64,000 nucleotides of DNA, taken from contig VSJF01000013.1 in the NCBI GenBank assembly GCA_009739215.1, forward strand, positions 1 to 64,000, read 5' to 3'. The translations under genes and the position numbers were made by a program. The first letter of the stretch is position 1. Every line of letters begins with the position of its first letter. Below the pieces are notes generated by a model. That model was not told the DNA's origin, searched no databases, and was given only the letters and a program-made list of their open reading frames with translations. This DNA comes from Floccularia luteovirens. Lineage: Eukaryota; Basidiomycota; Agaricomycetes; Agaricales; Squamanitaceae. This document shows positions 30,142-42,385 of the stretch, in pieces.

Positions 30142-32162
30142 TAATAATATCGTTATTTTTAGATATGAAAAATTTCATTACTCTGACTCATCTGGGGCTG
30201 AACCAAAATATAAAATTCATAGATACACTTAGTCAAAAAATATATATAAGAAAGCTCCCGTATCTCTCCCCCATTATGACATTGCCAAAAAGGGTAGCTT
30301 ATGCAATACTTTTACGTATCATTGCCAAAGATGGTATCCTATGTAAGCTTTACAGAAATTGGTGACACAGCTGAAATCTATTCAATATTCAAGATTCACA
30401 CGATACCATTTGTGACACTGCAAAATTTTTTGTTCTTCCGATGTCTTTTTATACACGTTACATATCGAAGCTTACGACGATAACGACCAGCTCTTCTACG
30501 AGCTCGATGGTGTCAAAACATTCAACAACAGGGGGTTTCGAGGGGTTTAGCGTGACGAGGATGATAAGGTAAGTTTTGATGCCTTTAATATTTGTTTCTC
30601 GTAGGTTTGTGGGGTATCCTGCAGCTGTTTCGAGGATGAAGTCGAGAGCCAGTATTGAAGACTCGATAATGGGCGTTTCATGCCCGAAAAGGTGACATCG
30701 AAAGCATCGAGGCTCACTTGATTATCTCGGCCCCCTTGAAAGTCCTGTTAATAGGTCATTAGACAGTCGCGTCTGCTGCGGAGCTGGCCTTCCCCGATGT
30801 CCTCCCATCCAGTGCCCTCACTGCGTTCCGGCTGTACCCCTTCTCGAGACGAAACGAATTTAATAGCACTGCTCAGATGCACAAGCTACTGAGATTGCAT
30901 AAGACAAATTAGGAGTGGTGAGGAGCAGTAGGCCTGGGATGCCCTAATGCAAAGGGTGAGGCTAGTAATACTGTTTCCTATTCCAATGCGCATGCGCACG
31001 CTCAGTGCTCAGCGCTAGCATTCAGAATGTATAGTAACTACTAAAAATGACATTGGACTTGAAAACTGGACTTAGTATCTATTTTTAATTGCTTATTTGA
31101 CTTCATGGCGCTATTCCGTGCCCTTGAAACCATCATACCACCAAAATCTACACTAATTTGTCTGCCTTTTTGAATCCTTATATCTTCTGTTGTCTTTGCC
31201 CTCACGCCCGTTTCAAGTTCTTAAATTATGGTATTACACCCGCATTGTACCTTGCAACCAAGCACTATTTTTTCTATACAAGTCATTATGATCTTATCTA
31301 TCATCCAGAATACACTTAACCGTGTTTATTATCCCAATATAACGCGTGTGACATGTACCTTACAGTATTGAGACATCACAACTACCATTTTTGACCGTGT
31401 GATAAGTGGTATCGTATGAAATTTGGGTGAGATACCATTTTTGGCTGTGTCACATCTGACATAAACAGTATGTTGCATAAGCCATCAATTGGGCCAGAAA
31501 AAAGTTACATAAGATACCATCTTTGGCAATGTCCCACACGCCACGTGCAAGTATTGCATAAGCTTCCTTTTTTGTCACGTCATAATGGGGAGGGACTACA
31601 CCTCTCCGGCCTGGCGGTGAAGTAGCAACACCACAATGGATGGTCCGCGCAATGTAAAGTGATGGAATGGACTGTGATTCTGATAAGAACAATTGGTCCT
31701 GCTAGTTACACCTACACAAGTTTTGGAACAACTTGGCTGAGTAAAGCGGGAAAGGGATGACCCATGGGTGTGGCTGTGCAACGGTGTGGGAATACCTTTG
31801 AACCAACGACCAAATTTAAACGTTGAACGACGACTTATCCGACTATGACCGACTGTCCCGACTACTTATATGATACGGTTATGGTCGCCTGATCCGCACC
31901 ACACACTGTGGATGGTGTCTGGTGAAAATCCAATATACATACACTTCAATTCCAGCCTAGCAGCATCCTATATTAGAAGTTGTGGGTCATCTGCATCCTG
32001 GCCCCTGATGTCACCACATGAAATATAGCCCTAAAGGGCCATAAAGTTCACGACCAACGATGCTTCTCCTCCTTCAACATGAAAAAACAAGCTTTTATCG
32101 AATGTTATATATATAAGTAGTCGCTGGATACCCATGCCTATGATTCTCTTCCTAAGTACAAC
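30142..32162. other. 2-kb region dominated by an inverted-repeat element
   Basis: This separates the MFS gene from the secreted-protein gene. Most of it is the inverted-repeat element at 30,265-31,592. The rest (31,600-32,162) holds the promoter of the secreted-protein gene, including a TATATATATAA-like stretch near 32,108. Confidence 0.5.
30265..31592. mobile_element. Inverted-repeat element, possible non-autonomous DNA transposon
   Basis: The left end (CTCCCCCATTATGAC at about 30,266-30,280, then GGGTAGCTTATGCAATACTT) is matched in reverse complement at the right end (CCCCATTATGACGTGAC, then GGAAGCTTATGCAATACTT, about 31,540-31,592). A 27-mer at 30,320-30,346 recurs inverted at 31,505-31,531 with one difference. 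A subterminal motif (GATACCATnTTTGGCnnTG or its complement) occurs several times in each arm (about 30,280, 30,320, 30,400; 31,382, 31,431, 31,513). The 900-bp interior has no open transposase frame. Arms are imperfect, so the copy is old. Target-site duplications could not be assigned. Confidence 0.6.
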
Positions 32163-34334
32163 ATGTTCTCCCAATTATTACTACGCACTCTCGGACTGAT
32201 AGTTATCGGTCTGCCTCTTGTTTGTTCTCGGAATGATCCGTCCTCGTTACTAAATGGAGACCCTCTCCTCGCAAAAACCACTTCCACCAATGCTACAGGT
32301 GCCTTCTTGGATACCTTGTCAAAAAACCAGCGACAATTATTTGAATATGCTATGAATGGTTTGGACGCGAACTTTGGGCCACCTTTCCTTGTGAGTGAAT
32401 CCAGAAATGGTAATCGTTGAAAAATGATTTATATTATCCATCAGTTTGGCTCTCCCCGTTACTCTGCATGGTACGCTGTTGGTTTGCTTGCTCGCAACCA
32501 AGGAAACGATGCCAAGCTTGCGTCGCAAATAATTCAGGACGTGTAAGTACCCGTGAAATTCATATTCATCTCGGCCATCATTGACGGGAATGATTATGAT
32601 TCTAGCATTTCTTGCCAGTTCAAGGATCCTTCCAAATTGTGGTTCGGCACTTTTAAAGACACCATAGACGTACCAGACCCTGGTCCTGTATACGCACCTC
32701 TGGTCAATACTATCTTTCCTCCTTTCCTTCTATATTTAATCACTATCGCGACATGTAGATCTACTTTGCCTACGACCCAAATCAAGGCCTTTTTGTTTGT
32801 ACATCATGGATCATTATCATGGAAGAATTTCAACACCTGCTGGAAAAGACGGTGGTGGAGTTGATGAAAATGAGTATGTACAACGCCACCATTGGAGAAG
32901 GCTATCGGGTTGGGGGTGTGAATGGAGATAATTGTAGGGTTTCCAACTCTTGGTATTAAATTTCAAAGCTCACACTGAGATATCAGTGTTCCCTGTATAC
33001 AGTAATCCATGGTCTGTGAGTTTTCCTTGATATATAGGCATCTCTAATTCTCCACCTTTTAGGTACATGCGAGTAATGGCTGCTACATATGTTGGTCATA
33101 TGCATGGCGATGCTAACATGACATTCTGGGGAGACAACTGGGCACGTATGGCGATCGCTGAATTCGATAGATATGGTACTTTAAGCGAGGTTGAGTCCTC
33201 TATGCTCAATTTCAGAATGCGATATTCACATTAAATCCCAAATAGTTCAACTCTGGTACATACAGCGGAGTGACACTCTATGCATTATCTTTATGGGGTT
33301 ATATGCCCAAAGATTCTGTCATTGCTAGCCATGCGCCAGGTATTATAAAACAAATATGGATGAGTCTTGGCGAATACTACAATCCAACGCTCAGGACTTT
33401 GGGAGGTCCATGGGACCGGTCGTACGGCTTTGATATGGTAAGTGTACAATATTGTCTGTGCTCCTGGTGCTATACCTTATTTTATAATTAGAAATCGTAC
33501 TTTGCAATCTTAGGCGCACAAATCACTGGTCTTGTAGGTGGTCTAAATGATGGAACTGCCCCTATGCCGTTACCATTGGTTGGCAGCGAGCATTACGCTG
33601 ATGCTGCAGCCATAGCATTGTAAATCTTACTTTATATTTCAAAGGGGGGACTATCTGAAATGGTTTTAGGACACCTCTTGTCGCGAAGTTTCATGACCAT
33701 CTGGTCCCGGAGTCTGTTTGCAATAAACTTATACAGTTGGCCGGTGACGGGCATCAACATTTTGCTCAGGCTGTATCGCCACCATTTGATAATCTGATGG
33801 TTCCGCGTAACTATACCTCATGGACAGGAATTGGGTTGAGTGTCGGTGGAATACAAATTGATGAGCGAAGCGTTGGTGGTCCTGCACTCAGTCCGGAGGA
33901 TTTCGTTCCTGCCATGATATTGTGGTCCGTGGGCGGCCAAAATAAGATTGCATGGATAGTTGTGGGTCATTTCCCGTTCGGCGTGTTTGATTTTGATGGA
34001 AAAATTACAGCATCACGCCACTTCCAACAGCATCTCTGCTGTAGCGACTCAACACAATTTAACTATATCATACCCGCCTTCTCAAGCATTCCCGTCTAAC
34101 AGCACCTCATCTAACCTCATGACATTTCTTATATCAGGATTCAGAGATTTCCAACTCCAGTCTAACTTTTTAGAGAATGGAACCGCTGAGTTACCTGGCT
34201 TGCGTCTCAATGTTTCGGGTAATGTACCAGAAAAAAGTACCCGATCCTTGGGGTATGGGACAATGACGGTCAATGATTTGCTTTTCTACACACTTACCTA
34301 CTATGATACCGGAGGATATGGAAGAAACCCCTGA
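32163..34334 (+). CDS. Secreted six-hairpin-like (alpha/alpha-barrel) protein
   Basis: Seen: an N-terminal signal peptide (MFSQLLLRTLGLIVIGLPLVCS), then segments I recall from fungal secreted proteins of the six-hairpin glycosidase-like group: SPRYSAWYAVGLLARNQGND, CQFKDPSKLWFGTFKDTID, PVYSNPWYMRVMAATYVGH, FNSGTYSGVTLYALSLWGY, SLGEYYNPTLRTLGGPWDRS and YGFDM. The gene has about nine introns. The frame change near 34.0 kb is explained by a 49-nt GT-AG intron (33962-34010), giving KIAWIV|HHATSNSISAVATQ. Several N-x-S/T sites are present (NAT, NMT, NYT, NLT, NST). The end is YYDTGGYGRNP-stop. Extracellular location is inferred from the signal peptide. Catalytic activity cannot be assigned. Confidence 0.75.
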
Positions 34335-34783
34335 GATAGTGTTTTCGTTCGAGAAGTTGTAACTAGGATTATGTGAATAGCTATTGATGACATTATTCGG
34401 GGATGATTTGATGTGCATTTGACGGGATCATTAAGAGCTATTGTCCTACATTGTCGCACCGCCTGAGAGCCGCCAATGTTGTGACATCAATGGCAGTGTT
34501 CAGACGCTGGGGTGTGACAACATCCGTCACAACACTGTTACTGATCGTCCGCAACGGCGTCCACGTCTTCATTCACAACCTACCACATTCTCATCCCTTT
34601 CTTTGAGCGTTGTCGCAGACGAGGAGCTCATATAGGTTTTTTAGAACATCTAATCTCTAGCATCGTATAATCCCTTATCACGAGCCCCTTTGTATCATAC
34701 TCGGCTTCAACAAATACGCCGCACCTTCTTCACTCACCACATATCTTGCATATTCCTACTCACTTCAATTCTCAGCGGACTTT
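34335..34783. other. Spacer and promoter of the RING gene
   Basis: About 450 bases between tandem + strand genes. No further gene was recognised. Confidence 0.4.
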
Positions 34784-37700
34784 ATGGGACAAAGCTCTTC
34801 CAGATATCATGGCTCATCTTCCTCCGACAGAAATACAGCCACAACGAATTGCTCCACTTCCTCCTCACCCACAAGTGGTGCAACCCTTAACACTGAAAAC
34901 CAATCCACTTCTACTTCAGATACGATAACAGATACTCCCCCAAGGTCAAGACGCGCTCTGGTTCGAAGAAGTATACTCAATCTTGTTAAACCAAATGGCA
35001 TCAGAAGCCGTGTAAATAGTACACCAGCAACAACTTCGGGAAACAAAAACACTCGTAAATCATGGCGCAACTCTATGCGATGGGGCAAAGAGCATATAAG
35101 CGCTACTCAGGAGGTCGGAACTTCCCCAAGTGAGTCAACTGCAGGACCTCGAGCTCCATCCCCTACTACATCCGCCATTGACCTGCATAACGATGACAAT
35201 GATGACAAACCGGTTGAAACAAGAGCTCCCAACTTTGAAATCTCACCAGTGGAAGAACCTGAAAGATCAACAGACGCATCATCTACACCTCTGCACCCAA
35301 TACCATCTGAACCTACAATAAATGCAGAAACGGAGGATGTCGGGCAAAACACTGACTCTTGGTTACATGACCAGGATACTCATGAACCACCGTCGCAGAG
35401 TGATAGTAGAGGCACTTTGAATACTGACGATGTGAACTTTACAGAGCAAGATGACCCTGGAGACACCTCGGAACCATTGTTTGCCGTCCCTCCACCAATT
35501 TCTATGCAGACACCAGTTTCAATGCCCGAAAATCATCCACCAACGTCTGCACGACAGTTTCCACCACCAGGCACGCTTGTGGTTGTTCAGGGCATCGTCC
35601 ACACAACCGATGTTTCCCGTAATCCCTCTCTACCTACCGCATCAGACCTAGAAAGGCCAAGCATGGCTAGTCTTGCTGGTGTTGGGCATAGACCTCGCTC
35701 CACTGCAACGACCGCATCGACAGAAGGCAATAGTGCTACTCCACGAAATCGACTTTCGGCTCTTTTACGTTCACGCCCTGCAAGTATGGTTTCCTCAAGG
35801 CCGTCATCAGCCGTTCCGCTAAGCGAAGTGAATTTGAGTTCTCCGTCCATTCCTCCAACTTCTACGAGCGATGATGACACTCACCCTGAACGTGAAACTG
35901 AAGCATCCGGTCCAGATTCCGATACTTTAGTAGAAAATCGAGGCACTACACAAAACACCTCTCCTGAAGCTCCTCAAGAGCCCATCTTTCCCTCGCCGCC
36001 TAGTATGGGCGCTAACCCTGAAAATGAACGACCTCCTATGATTTCTTCAAGTAGCATTGATGTTTTGGGTACATTACTAAGGTAATAACACTTCTGCTAT
36101 TTGAAGCGGGCAGTAGCTGATTTGATATCAATAGCGTCGCAGCAGCGGCAACAGCTGCATCACTCCTCACAGGATCATCTGAGCCCATCCTATCATCTGG
36201 CCTCGCACCACCAGCACCAAACTCTGCAAGTAATGCGGGCACAAATCAAGTAGTGCTGCCAACACCACCACCATCATCATCATCCCCGATGAATGATCTA
36301 TCTGCTGCTGGACGAGCAGAACGCATGCGCCAAGCTTGGGGTACCATCCGCGAAAGGCTGGGCCTGCGATCAGGTGGACCCAATGGGCCGGCAGACCGTA
36401 GCCCAACGGTCGCAAGTGAAAATGGCCAACGTGCGGCAACTACGGACACGAGGGAGCTCATGCTTGCGGAGATGGCACGTGCATTCAATGTTGGTCTCGG
36501 TCTCGGAAATACCCCAACGACAGTCCCAGGCGGCCCAAGCACACCTGCACCTGCAGTAAGTGCTGATGAAGAAGGAACGACCGGCGGTGATAGCCAAACA
36601 TCAATACCACCCGAAGGCAGCTTCGAGAGATTCCTTGTAGATTTGCAAGCGGATTTGAGAACAGCCCTAGCACAGGATGGAGTCAGCAATCCTACCACCG
36701 ATCGTCCGCAAACAGGAGATGAACCTGGTGTGAATATCGATTCAGATCCACCAAGCAGTCCAGATATAGTCCCAGTTGTCGCACATGAATCCCAAGGGTC
36801 TCAAAGAGTACCAACGCCTGTTCCAGACTTTGAAGATGTGTCCGATTCAGACTCGGAGTTCGAGACGACCGAAGACGATGATGAAAATTATAGGCGCCAT
36901 GGTATGTTGATTTACTGGTAGATTGAAGTTTTTCTCACTGATATATCGATCGCATTCTAGCATTCACTACGCCAACAGGCGTGCCGATTTCCAATCAACA
37001 GGAACCACCAAATATCAGAGATGAGCCTGGAAGGATCGATGCGAATGGTCGTATTAACTGGTGGAGACTTTATCGATTCCCTCCCATTATTTCACCTCGT
37101 GCACAAGGTTTGGGGCTCACCACAAACACGCCTCCATCATTCCCTCCCATGCAGTCTCTAAGTACTGCATTGCCCACCCCTACATCTCTACCCCAATCTG
37201 AAACCCCAATATCTGCATCACCTCTTGAACCTACTAATGGGGGTTCTACTCCAATAACGAGTAACAGCCGCCCTCTTTCCACTCCCACAGTCACTCCTAT
37301 AGTGACTAACTCTGTCATTCCTGTCATTGTTGTCGGTCTCCAGTCGGTCAATAGTACCTGGCGACCAGACACCCCCATAACTAACGACGGAATGGATATC
37401 TTCCGTAGTGGCCACACTGCCTCTCCCTCAATGGATTCTGAACGCGACGAAATTGAGGATATGGGTGATATGGACGCCTTTGGGAATCAAAATCAGCAAA
37501 CCCGTGGTCGAGGAATGAGGTGGCAGTCTCGAGCTGCGAATGCAATTAGGAATTTGCGTCATGGGAGGAGACCTGCCTCTGGTGGAGGCCAGCATACCGG
37601 CGTTGGCGGACACGGTTCAAGGACGTTCTTAATTTATGTGATAGGAGGTTAGTATGATCTTTTCATCTGATCCTTCTTTTGCTCAATATCTGTATAGGAT

Positions 37701-38256
37701 ACTATCCACCTGATCATAGCATTGTCACTGGAGAACCAAATGACTTTGAGTCATTTGAGGCACTACTGTATGTTGTCCGAATTCGGATTATTTGTTGTCC
37801 AGCCTTAATAGAACGCATTAGGGAACTTGCAGACCTTCTGGGTCAAGTAAAACCACCGACAGCTTCAAAAGAAGAGATTGCCAAATCTGGACTGCAGGTT
37901 ATAAAACCTTCGCAGTTAGAACAGTATGAGAAGGAGGGCAAGATCGCTTCTAACTGTGTGGACCGGGTTCGTTATCCTCATTCCCCTAACTCTATTTACT
38001 AACCATATTCATGCAGTGCCTAATATGTCTCGATGATTATGAGGCTTCGGAAGACCTTCGGGTGATGATGTGTCGACATGCTTTCCACAAAGAATGTGTT
38101 GATAAGTGGTTGTTGACGGGTAGAAATAACTGTCCCGCTTGCCGTTCAAAGGTACAGATCATTGCGACATTCATCATCGTTGGCTTATAACTTTTTTTTA
38201 TGTAGGGAGTATCTGCTGAAAGCACTGGACCGCAAATAACTACACCTGAAGCATAG
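34784..38256 (+). CDS. Large RING-H2 E3 ubiquitin ligase with N-myristoylation-type N-terminus
   Basis: Likely E3 ligase. Seen: MGQSSSRY at the N-terminus, fitting the MGxxxS/T N-myristoylation pattern; a very long, low-complexity Ser/Thr/Pro-rich region of about 700 residues with no fold; a short conserved stretch TFLIYVIGGYYPPDHSIVTG; a helix LELADLLGQVKPPTASKEE; and a C-terminal RING-H2 whose ligands read CLICLDDY...CRHAFHKECVDKWL...CPAC. The RING is split by an intron exactly before its first Cys (VDR|CLIC). The end is GVSAESTGPQITTPEA-stop. Five other introns join in frame (for example LL|S, H|AF, G|GYY). Placement of the RING close to the end after a disordered tail is common in fungal E3s anchored to membranes. 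Substrates are unknown. Confidence 0.85.
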
Positions 38257-38944
38257 ATGCACAGCCTTTAATATGCATCAGTATTGATTACCTGACATTC
38301 TTTCACCAAAAATTTCTTGTTTTCTTTCTCTCGTTACACGTCCCTAGCACCTCGCTAACTGGCATTTGCGTTCTCTTCATCATTTTCATTTCCTTCATTC
38401 TCATCAAATGATGTCAAGCTACATACAAACGTCCTTCCTCGTAATTATCCACTAGTGAGCAAAAGAGTATTCCCAACTCTTACCTAGTTTCAGTCTCGTG
38501 TTATGTTCTGCGTGTCATATCTGTTCTTTGTTTCTTACATAAAATGCATCTGTAAGCCGTAGTTCTTAAAGTCTAGCAACGGACCGTCGAAAATATTTTT
38601 ATTTGCATTGTACATTCTTCTGAAAAATAAAACGAGGGACAGCGTCGTTAGGAATGTGGAGCAGTTTCAACATTTCTTTGTGAAATATCTCTAGTTAAGA
38701 AACAGATGTTCGAGCACCATAGCGACTGAGATAGGACTGAACCTGGAAGCAGAAGGAACAATCATCCTCACTATGACGTTGACCAGACCTACATACACCA
38801 ATAGAAAGACGAACTTCTTATCCTCGCCAATGGTTGAATAAAAACGCGGGAAAACCTCAAAAGATAATTATCTTCACTGTTTTTATTTTAGTGTTGCTTT
38901 TCTAGAACATAGGTGTAGGGTATGCGATATATAAATCGATTAAT
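38257..38944. other. Convergent 3' spacer, RING gene and ETFB
   Basis: About 690 bases, pyrimidine-rich then AT-rich, presumably the two 3' UTRs. Nothing else was seen. Confidence 0.45.
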
Positions 38945-40027
38945 TCAAACTGCAGAGATACCTGCATCCTTCAACTTTTGTATGAGCTCATCAACTGACT
39001 CTACCTTACCACCCCCGACGCGTTTTGGGGGTTCTGTGACCTTAATGGTCTCGAAAAGTGGTGTCAGGTCTATACCAAGATCGGAAGGTGAAAGTTTCTC
39101 GACGGGTTTCTTTTTTGCTTTCATAATATTGGGCAATGAAGCATAGCGTGGTTCTGGAAAGTAGTTTGTCAAAAATTTCCAGACCCAAAGCATGAGAATA
39201 TCGTACCGTTAAGCCTGTATGACCGCATAAGTTCAGTAAGGGCAGGAATGAGACAAGTGAACTGACCGCAAATCCGTTGTAATTATCAAAGGTAGCCGAC
39301 ACTTGATTTCTTCACCACCCCCATCGATCTCTCTAACAACTGTAGCCTCTTTTTTGGTGACATCAATATCCACCTTACTAGCGAAAGTAGCTTGTGGCCA
39401 CCCCAATAGTCCAGCCAACATTTGTCCCGTCAGGCCGAGGTCGTCATCTATTGCTTGTTTACCCAGAATTACTATATCGACTCCTTCCTTTTGCCTTTCA
39501 ATGATGGCGCGTAAAGTTTTTGCAACAGCGAGCGGCTCAGGAGCTGGTGCAGATTCAGGAATTTCCACATGAATAGCAGAGTCGGCCCCCATTGCGAGTG
39601 CAGTGCGGAGGGTGTCAATTGACTTCGCCGGACCAATAGTTACTGCTTTGATGGACTTCACAGCATCATTTAAGCGCTCCCGAAGGCGTACAGCTTCTTC
39701 TACCGCTGGACCAAATCAAAAATAAATCAAACAATGTTCTTGAACTGCAAAGAGCACAGCATAAGAATTTACCGATCTCATCAAACTGGATTCTGCATGA
39801 TCCATAGCCTTGAGTTCCACGAGCCAGATGAGAACATAGTCGAAATCTCACCATTGAATGCTTCACATTTGTATCAATTCCAGTTTGTTGTGGATTAACG
39901 CGGATCTTGACCGCGTAGTCCACCGCACTGTAAAGTTTTCGTTACTACACCCTAAATATACACGAAAGGTGGAATACCGCTTGACAGGAACCAAAATGTT
40001 TAACAGCCGGACTGCAGAGGGCCTCAT
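38945..40027 (-). CDS. ETFB: Electron transfer flavoprotein subunit beta
   Basis: With ETF-alpha this mitochondrial protein carries electrons from acyl-CoA and other dehydrogenases to ETF-ubiquinone oxidoreductase. Seen: first exon 39978-40027 (MRPSAVRLLNILVPVKR), then AVDYAVKIRVNPQQTGIDTN, VKHSM, DEIAVEEAVRLRERLNDAVK, KAVTIGPAKSIDTLRTALAM, GADSAIHVEIPES, VILGKQAIDDDLGLTGQMLA, LLGWPQATFASKVDI, REIDGGGEEIKCRLPLIITT and the ETF-beta C-terminus NIMKAKKKPVEKL...KLKDAGISAV-stop. The DLR|LNEPRYASLPN join needs an 8-nt microexon at 39207-39214. At the SM|FDEI junction the usual Asn-Pro is missing because the available acceptor lies downstream of it; a one-base error there would restore the family consensus. 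Confidence 0.93.
39207..39214 (-). other. ETFB: 8-nt microexon of ETFB
   Basis: On the minus strand the exon reads GCTTAACG, between an acceptor ...CATACAG and a donor GTACGATATTC. Joined to upstream TTGCG and downstream AACCACGC it yields Arg-Leu-Asn-Glu-Pro-Arg, exactly the conserved LNEPRYASLPN segment. No other splice combination in the region gives this sequence. Confidence 0.85.
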
Positions 40028-40577
40028 ATTGGAATTGTTGTAAGAGCTGAGTCCTGTTGGCGGAGAACGCCGTAAACTATTGCACGTTATGTAATGAATT
40101 GTTTGGTCTTAAGGATCTTGCCAAGCATTAAGTAGCTTATTTAAAATTCACGAAAAAAATCAAAAAATGGGATTTACAATTTTTGTGGGTGCGTACTTCT
40201 CTCTCTTTAATCTGGTTATCGATTATACAGGCCCCCAAATAATATAATATAACGAATAATCAGCGCCTGTATATTCTTTCTCATTATGTCGCCTTACTGA
40301 TTCTCTTCGTTCCAGCAGTTCACCATTTTTCATCTGTGGGGGAAATACTTATATTCTTTCTCAAAAGATGCAAGGTACAGCGCTCAGTGACTTAATATGA
40401 GACTAAGATCTAGTTCCCGAGCTATTTCATCTACGAATACTTATGTAGAGTTGATTGGACCAGTACATCTCATATCTAAGGTCTACTTTCATAGAAAGCA
40501 GTCTAACATTGCATAATTATCAACAACGGATGACCTATCATTTCCGTACCAGCGGCCATGTCATAAGATATAGATTA
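40028..40577. other. ETFB promoter side and 3' flank of the MFS gene
   Basis: AT-rich 550-base spacer without a recognised gene or repeat. Confidence 0.4.
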
Positions 40578-42385
40578 TTATTCATCAATTTTAGTTTCCT
40601 TCCTCCAATCTATCCCTCCTTCATAACCAAACCATGTATATCTTTTGCAATGCGGACCCCTCAAGGCAAGAACCCCTAACTGGAAGGCGTACCATGCCAT
40701 GTTTAGACCCGCGCAGGCACGCCAGCCAAATTGAATGAAGACTTTTGTCCCTACTGCAGTTCCTAGTATTTGGCCCCCATAATACTTGGTTAATGACGTT
40801 GAGATTCAACAACGAATGAGAATAAATGGGGAAAAACGTACGGAAAGAACAAAAATCGCGTTGAGACGGGATATTGCTGTCATAGATATACTAGAAAGTG
40901 AAAGACATTGGGTAATATGCTACTGGCATTCTGTAAAAATGAACTTACTTGAACATCGAGGTTGCCAATGCTATGTTTTGTGTTTGTCTGAATGCATCCA
41001 AGCCTATACAAGCAATCACCACTGCAGCAATACTGATTCCACTTGCCGCAACCTGTACAGCCTGGAATACCATGAGTAGGAACGTAGATATCACGACGCC
41101 ATGCCAGGGGTGGATGTGGTTCATTAATCGTCCTCCAAATGGACCAGTAGCAACCCCTGCAATTCCCAGAAGTCCGAACAATCCTATAACCAAACTAGCA
41201 AAGGGCGAAGTTTACAGTCAAGATCAACCAACGCATTTAAAAAAGAGTAGCATACGTAGAATAATTGTACGGGGGACCGCCAAGAAGGAACGTCAAAGTG
41301 ACCCAATAACTCGCGAAGCAAGCACTTGTCGCTACATTGATGAATGCAATTTGAATCAGCTGTGGTTCTGTCACAGCGTACTTTGCCATCGTCCATAATA
41401 TCCCCCAATAAGTCATCCCTTTGTTCTTGGGTGGATAGTCGGGTATGATAAAGTAGCTGCAGACGACGACAAGGCTTGTTGTGCCAACGGCCATATAGTA
41501 GACGACGCGCCATGTTACAAAGTCTCCAATTGTGCCTGCAACGACTCGCGCTATAAGGAGCCCAACGAGGAGGCCAGTGAGTACAATAGAATATGCAAAT
41601 CCGCGTCGTTCGGGAGGTGCGAGATCTGCAGCGAGGGGAATAAGGATTTGGGGGGTGATGCTGGCAGCACCTATGAAGAAAGTGAGCACTTCGAAAATAT
41701 GAACATTATTCGTGATTGCAAGGCCGATGGTCAAACATGCTGTAATCATGACCAATCCCAAAAACATCTGGCGTCGGCGAACAAGATCTCCAAGAGGTGA
41801 TATTAGTAGTACGCTGCTAGCGTACCTTATGTAGATTTGTGAGATAACAGAACAATGAGGAGGGTTGTACAGCAGGTATTTACCCCGCTTGTATGAGTGT
41901 CGGAATCCTAATAAGAGAAATACTTGAGAGTCGTCAATTGGCGTGAGCAATGTCAATAACAAACCTTGATACACCTTCGTATGATACATCGAATGATTTG
42001 GCCATCTCGACTAGTATACGGTCTGGTTAACCATCCGATACTACATTAACCACTATCCACGACCCACTCAGCAATGGTTGGCAATAATACATGTTGGCGG
42101 TCACTGAGATTTTAAGTTAGCTAAATACTCATTTCTCAACGTGCAGAAATACTCACAGAAAATACCCGCAAGACCAAAAGCGACGTTGATCAAAAGTCCA
42201 AACGGAAAAATCTTTCCAGGGCGGTACTGTAGACGGTTCGGGATGGGAAGGAAGTAGAAATCTTTGGTGTGAATATCGGATCCGAGCTCTATGTGTTCTG
42301 ATTCATCATGTTTTTCTTTTTCGATTGTGGTAGGGTCCTCAAGGTTCTGCTTCACAGAAGACTTCAACGAAATAGATGCAGGCAT
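40578..42385 (-). CDS. MFS transporter (YnfM/AraJ-like, fungal), copy b
   Basis: This is the paralogue of the carrier at 28,199-30,141. Shared landmarks are the FLPIPNRLQYRPGKIFPFG segment, VLLISPLGDLVRRRQMFLG, PQILIPLAADLAPPERRGF, TWRVVYYMAVG, PDYPPKNKGMTYWGILWTMA, YWVTLTFLLGGPPYNYST, VIGLFGLLGIAGVATGPFGG and RGPHCKRYTWFGYEGG. The C-terminal tail is short (IDWRKETKIDE-stop) while the other copy has a long acidic tail, so they differ mainly at the ends. I chose the ATG at 42385 (MPASISLKSSVKQ); the frame is open further upstream. Substrate is unknown. Confidence 0.85.

Noticed and set aside
30480..31380. Transposase gene inside the inverted-repeat element
   Set aside because: No open frame or DDE-like motif pattern could be followed in either strand.
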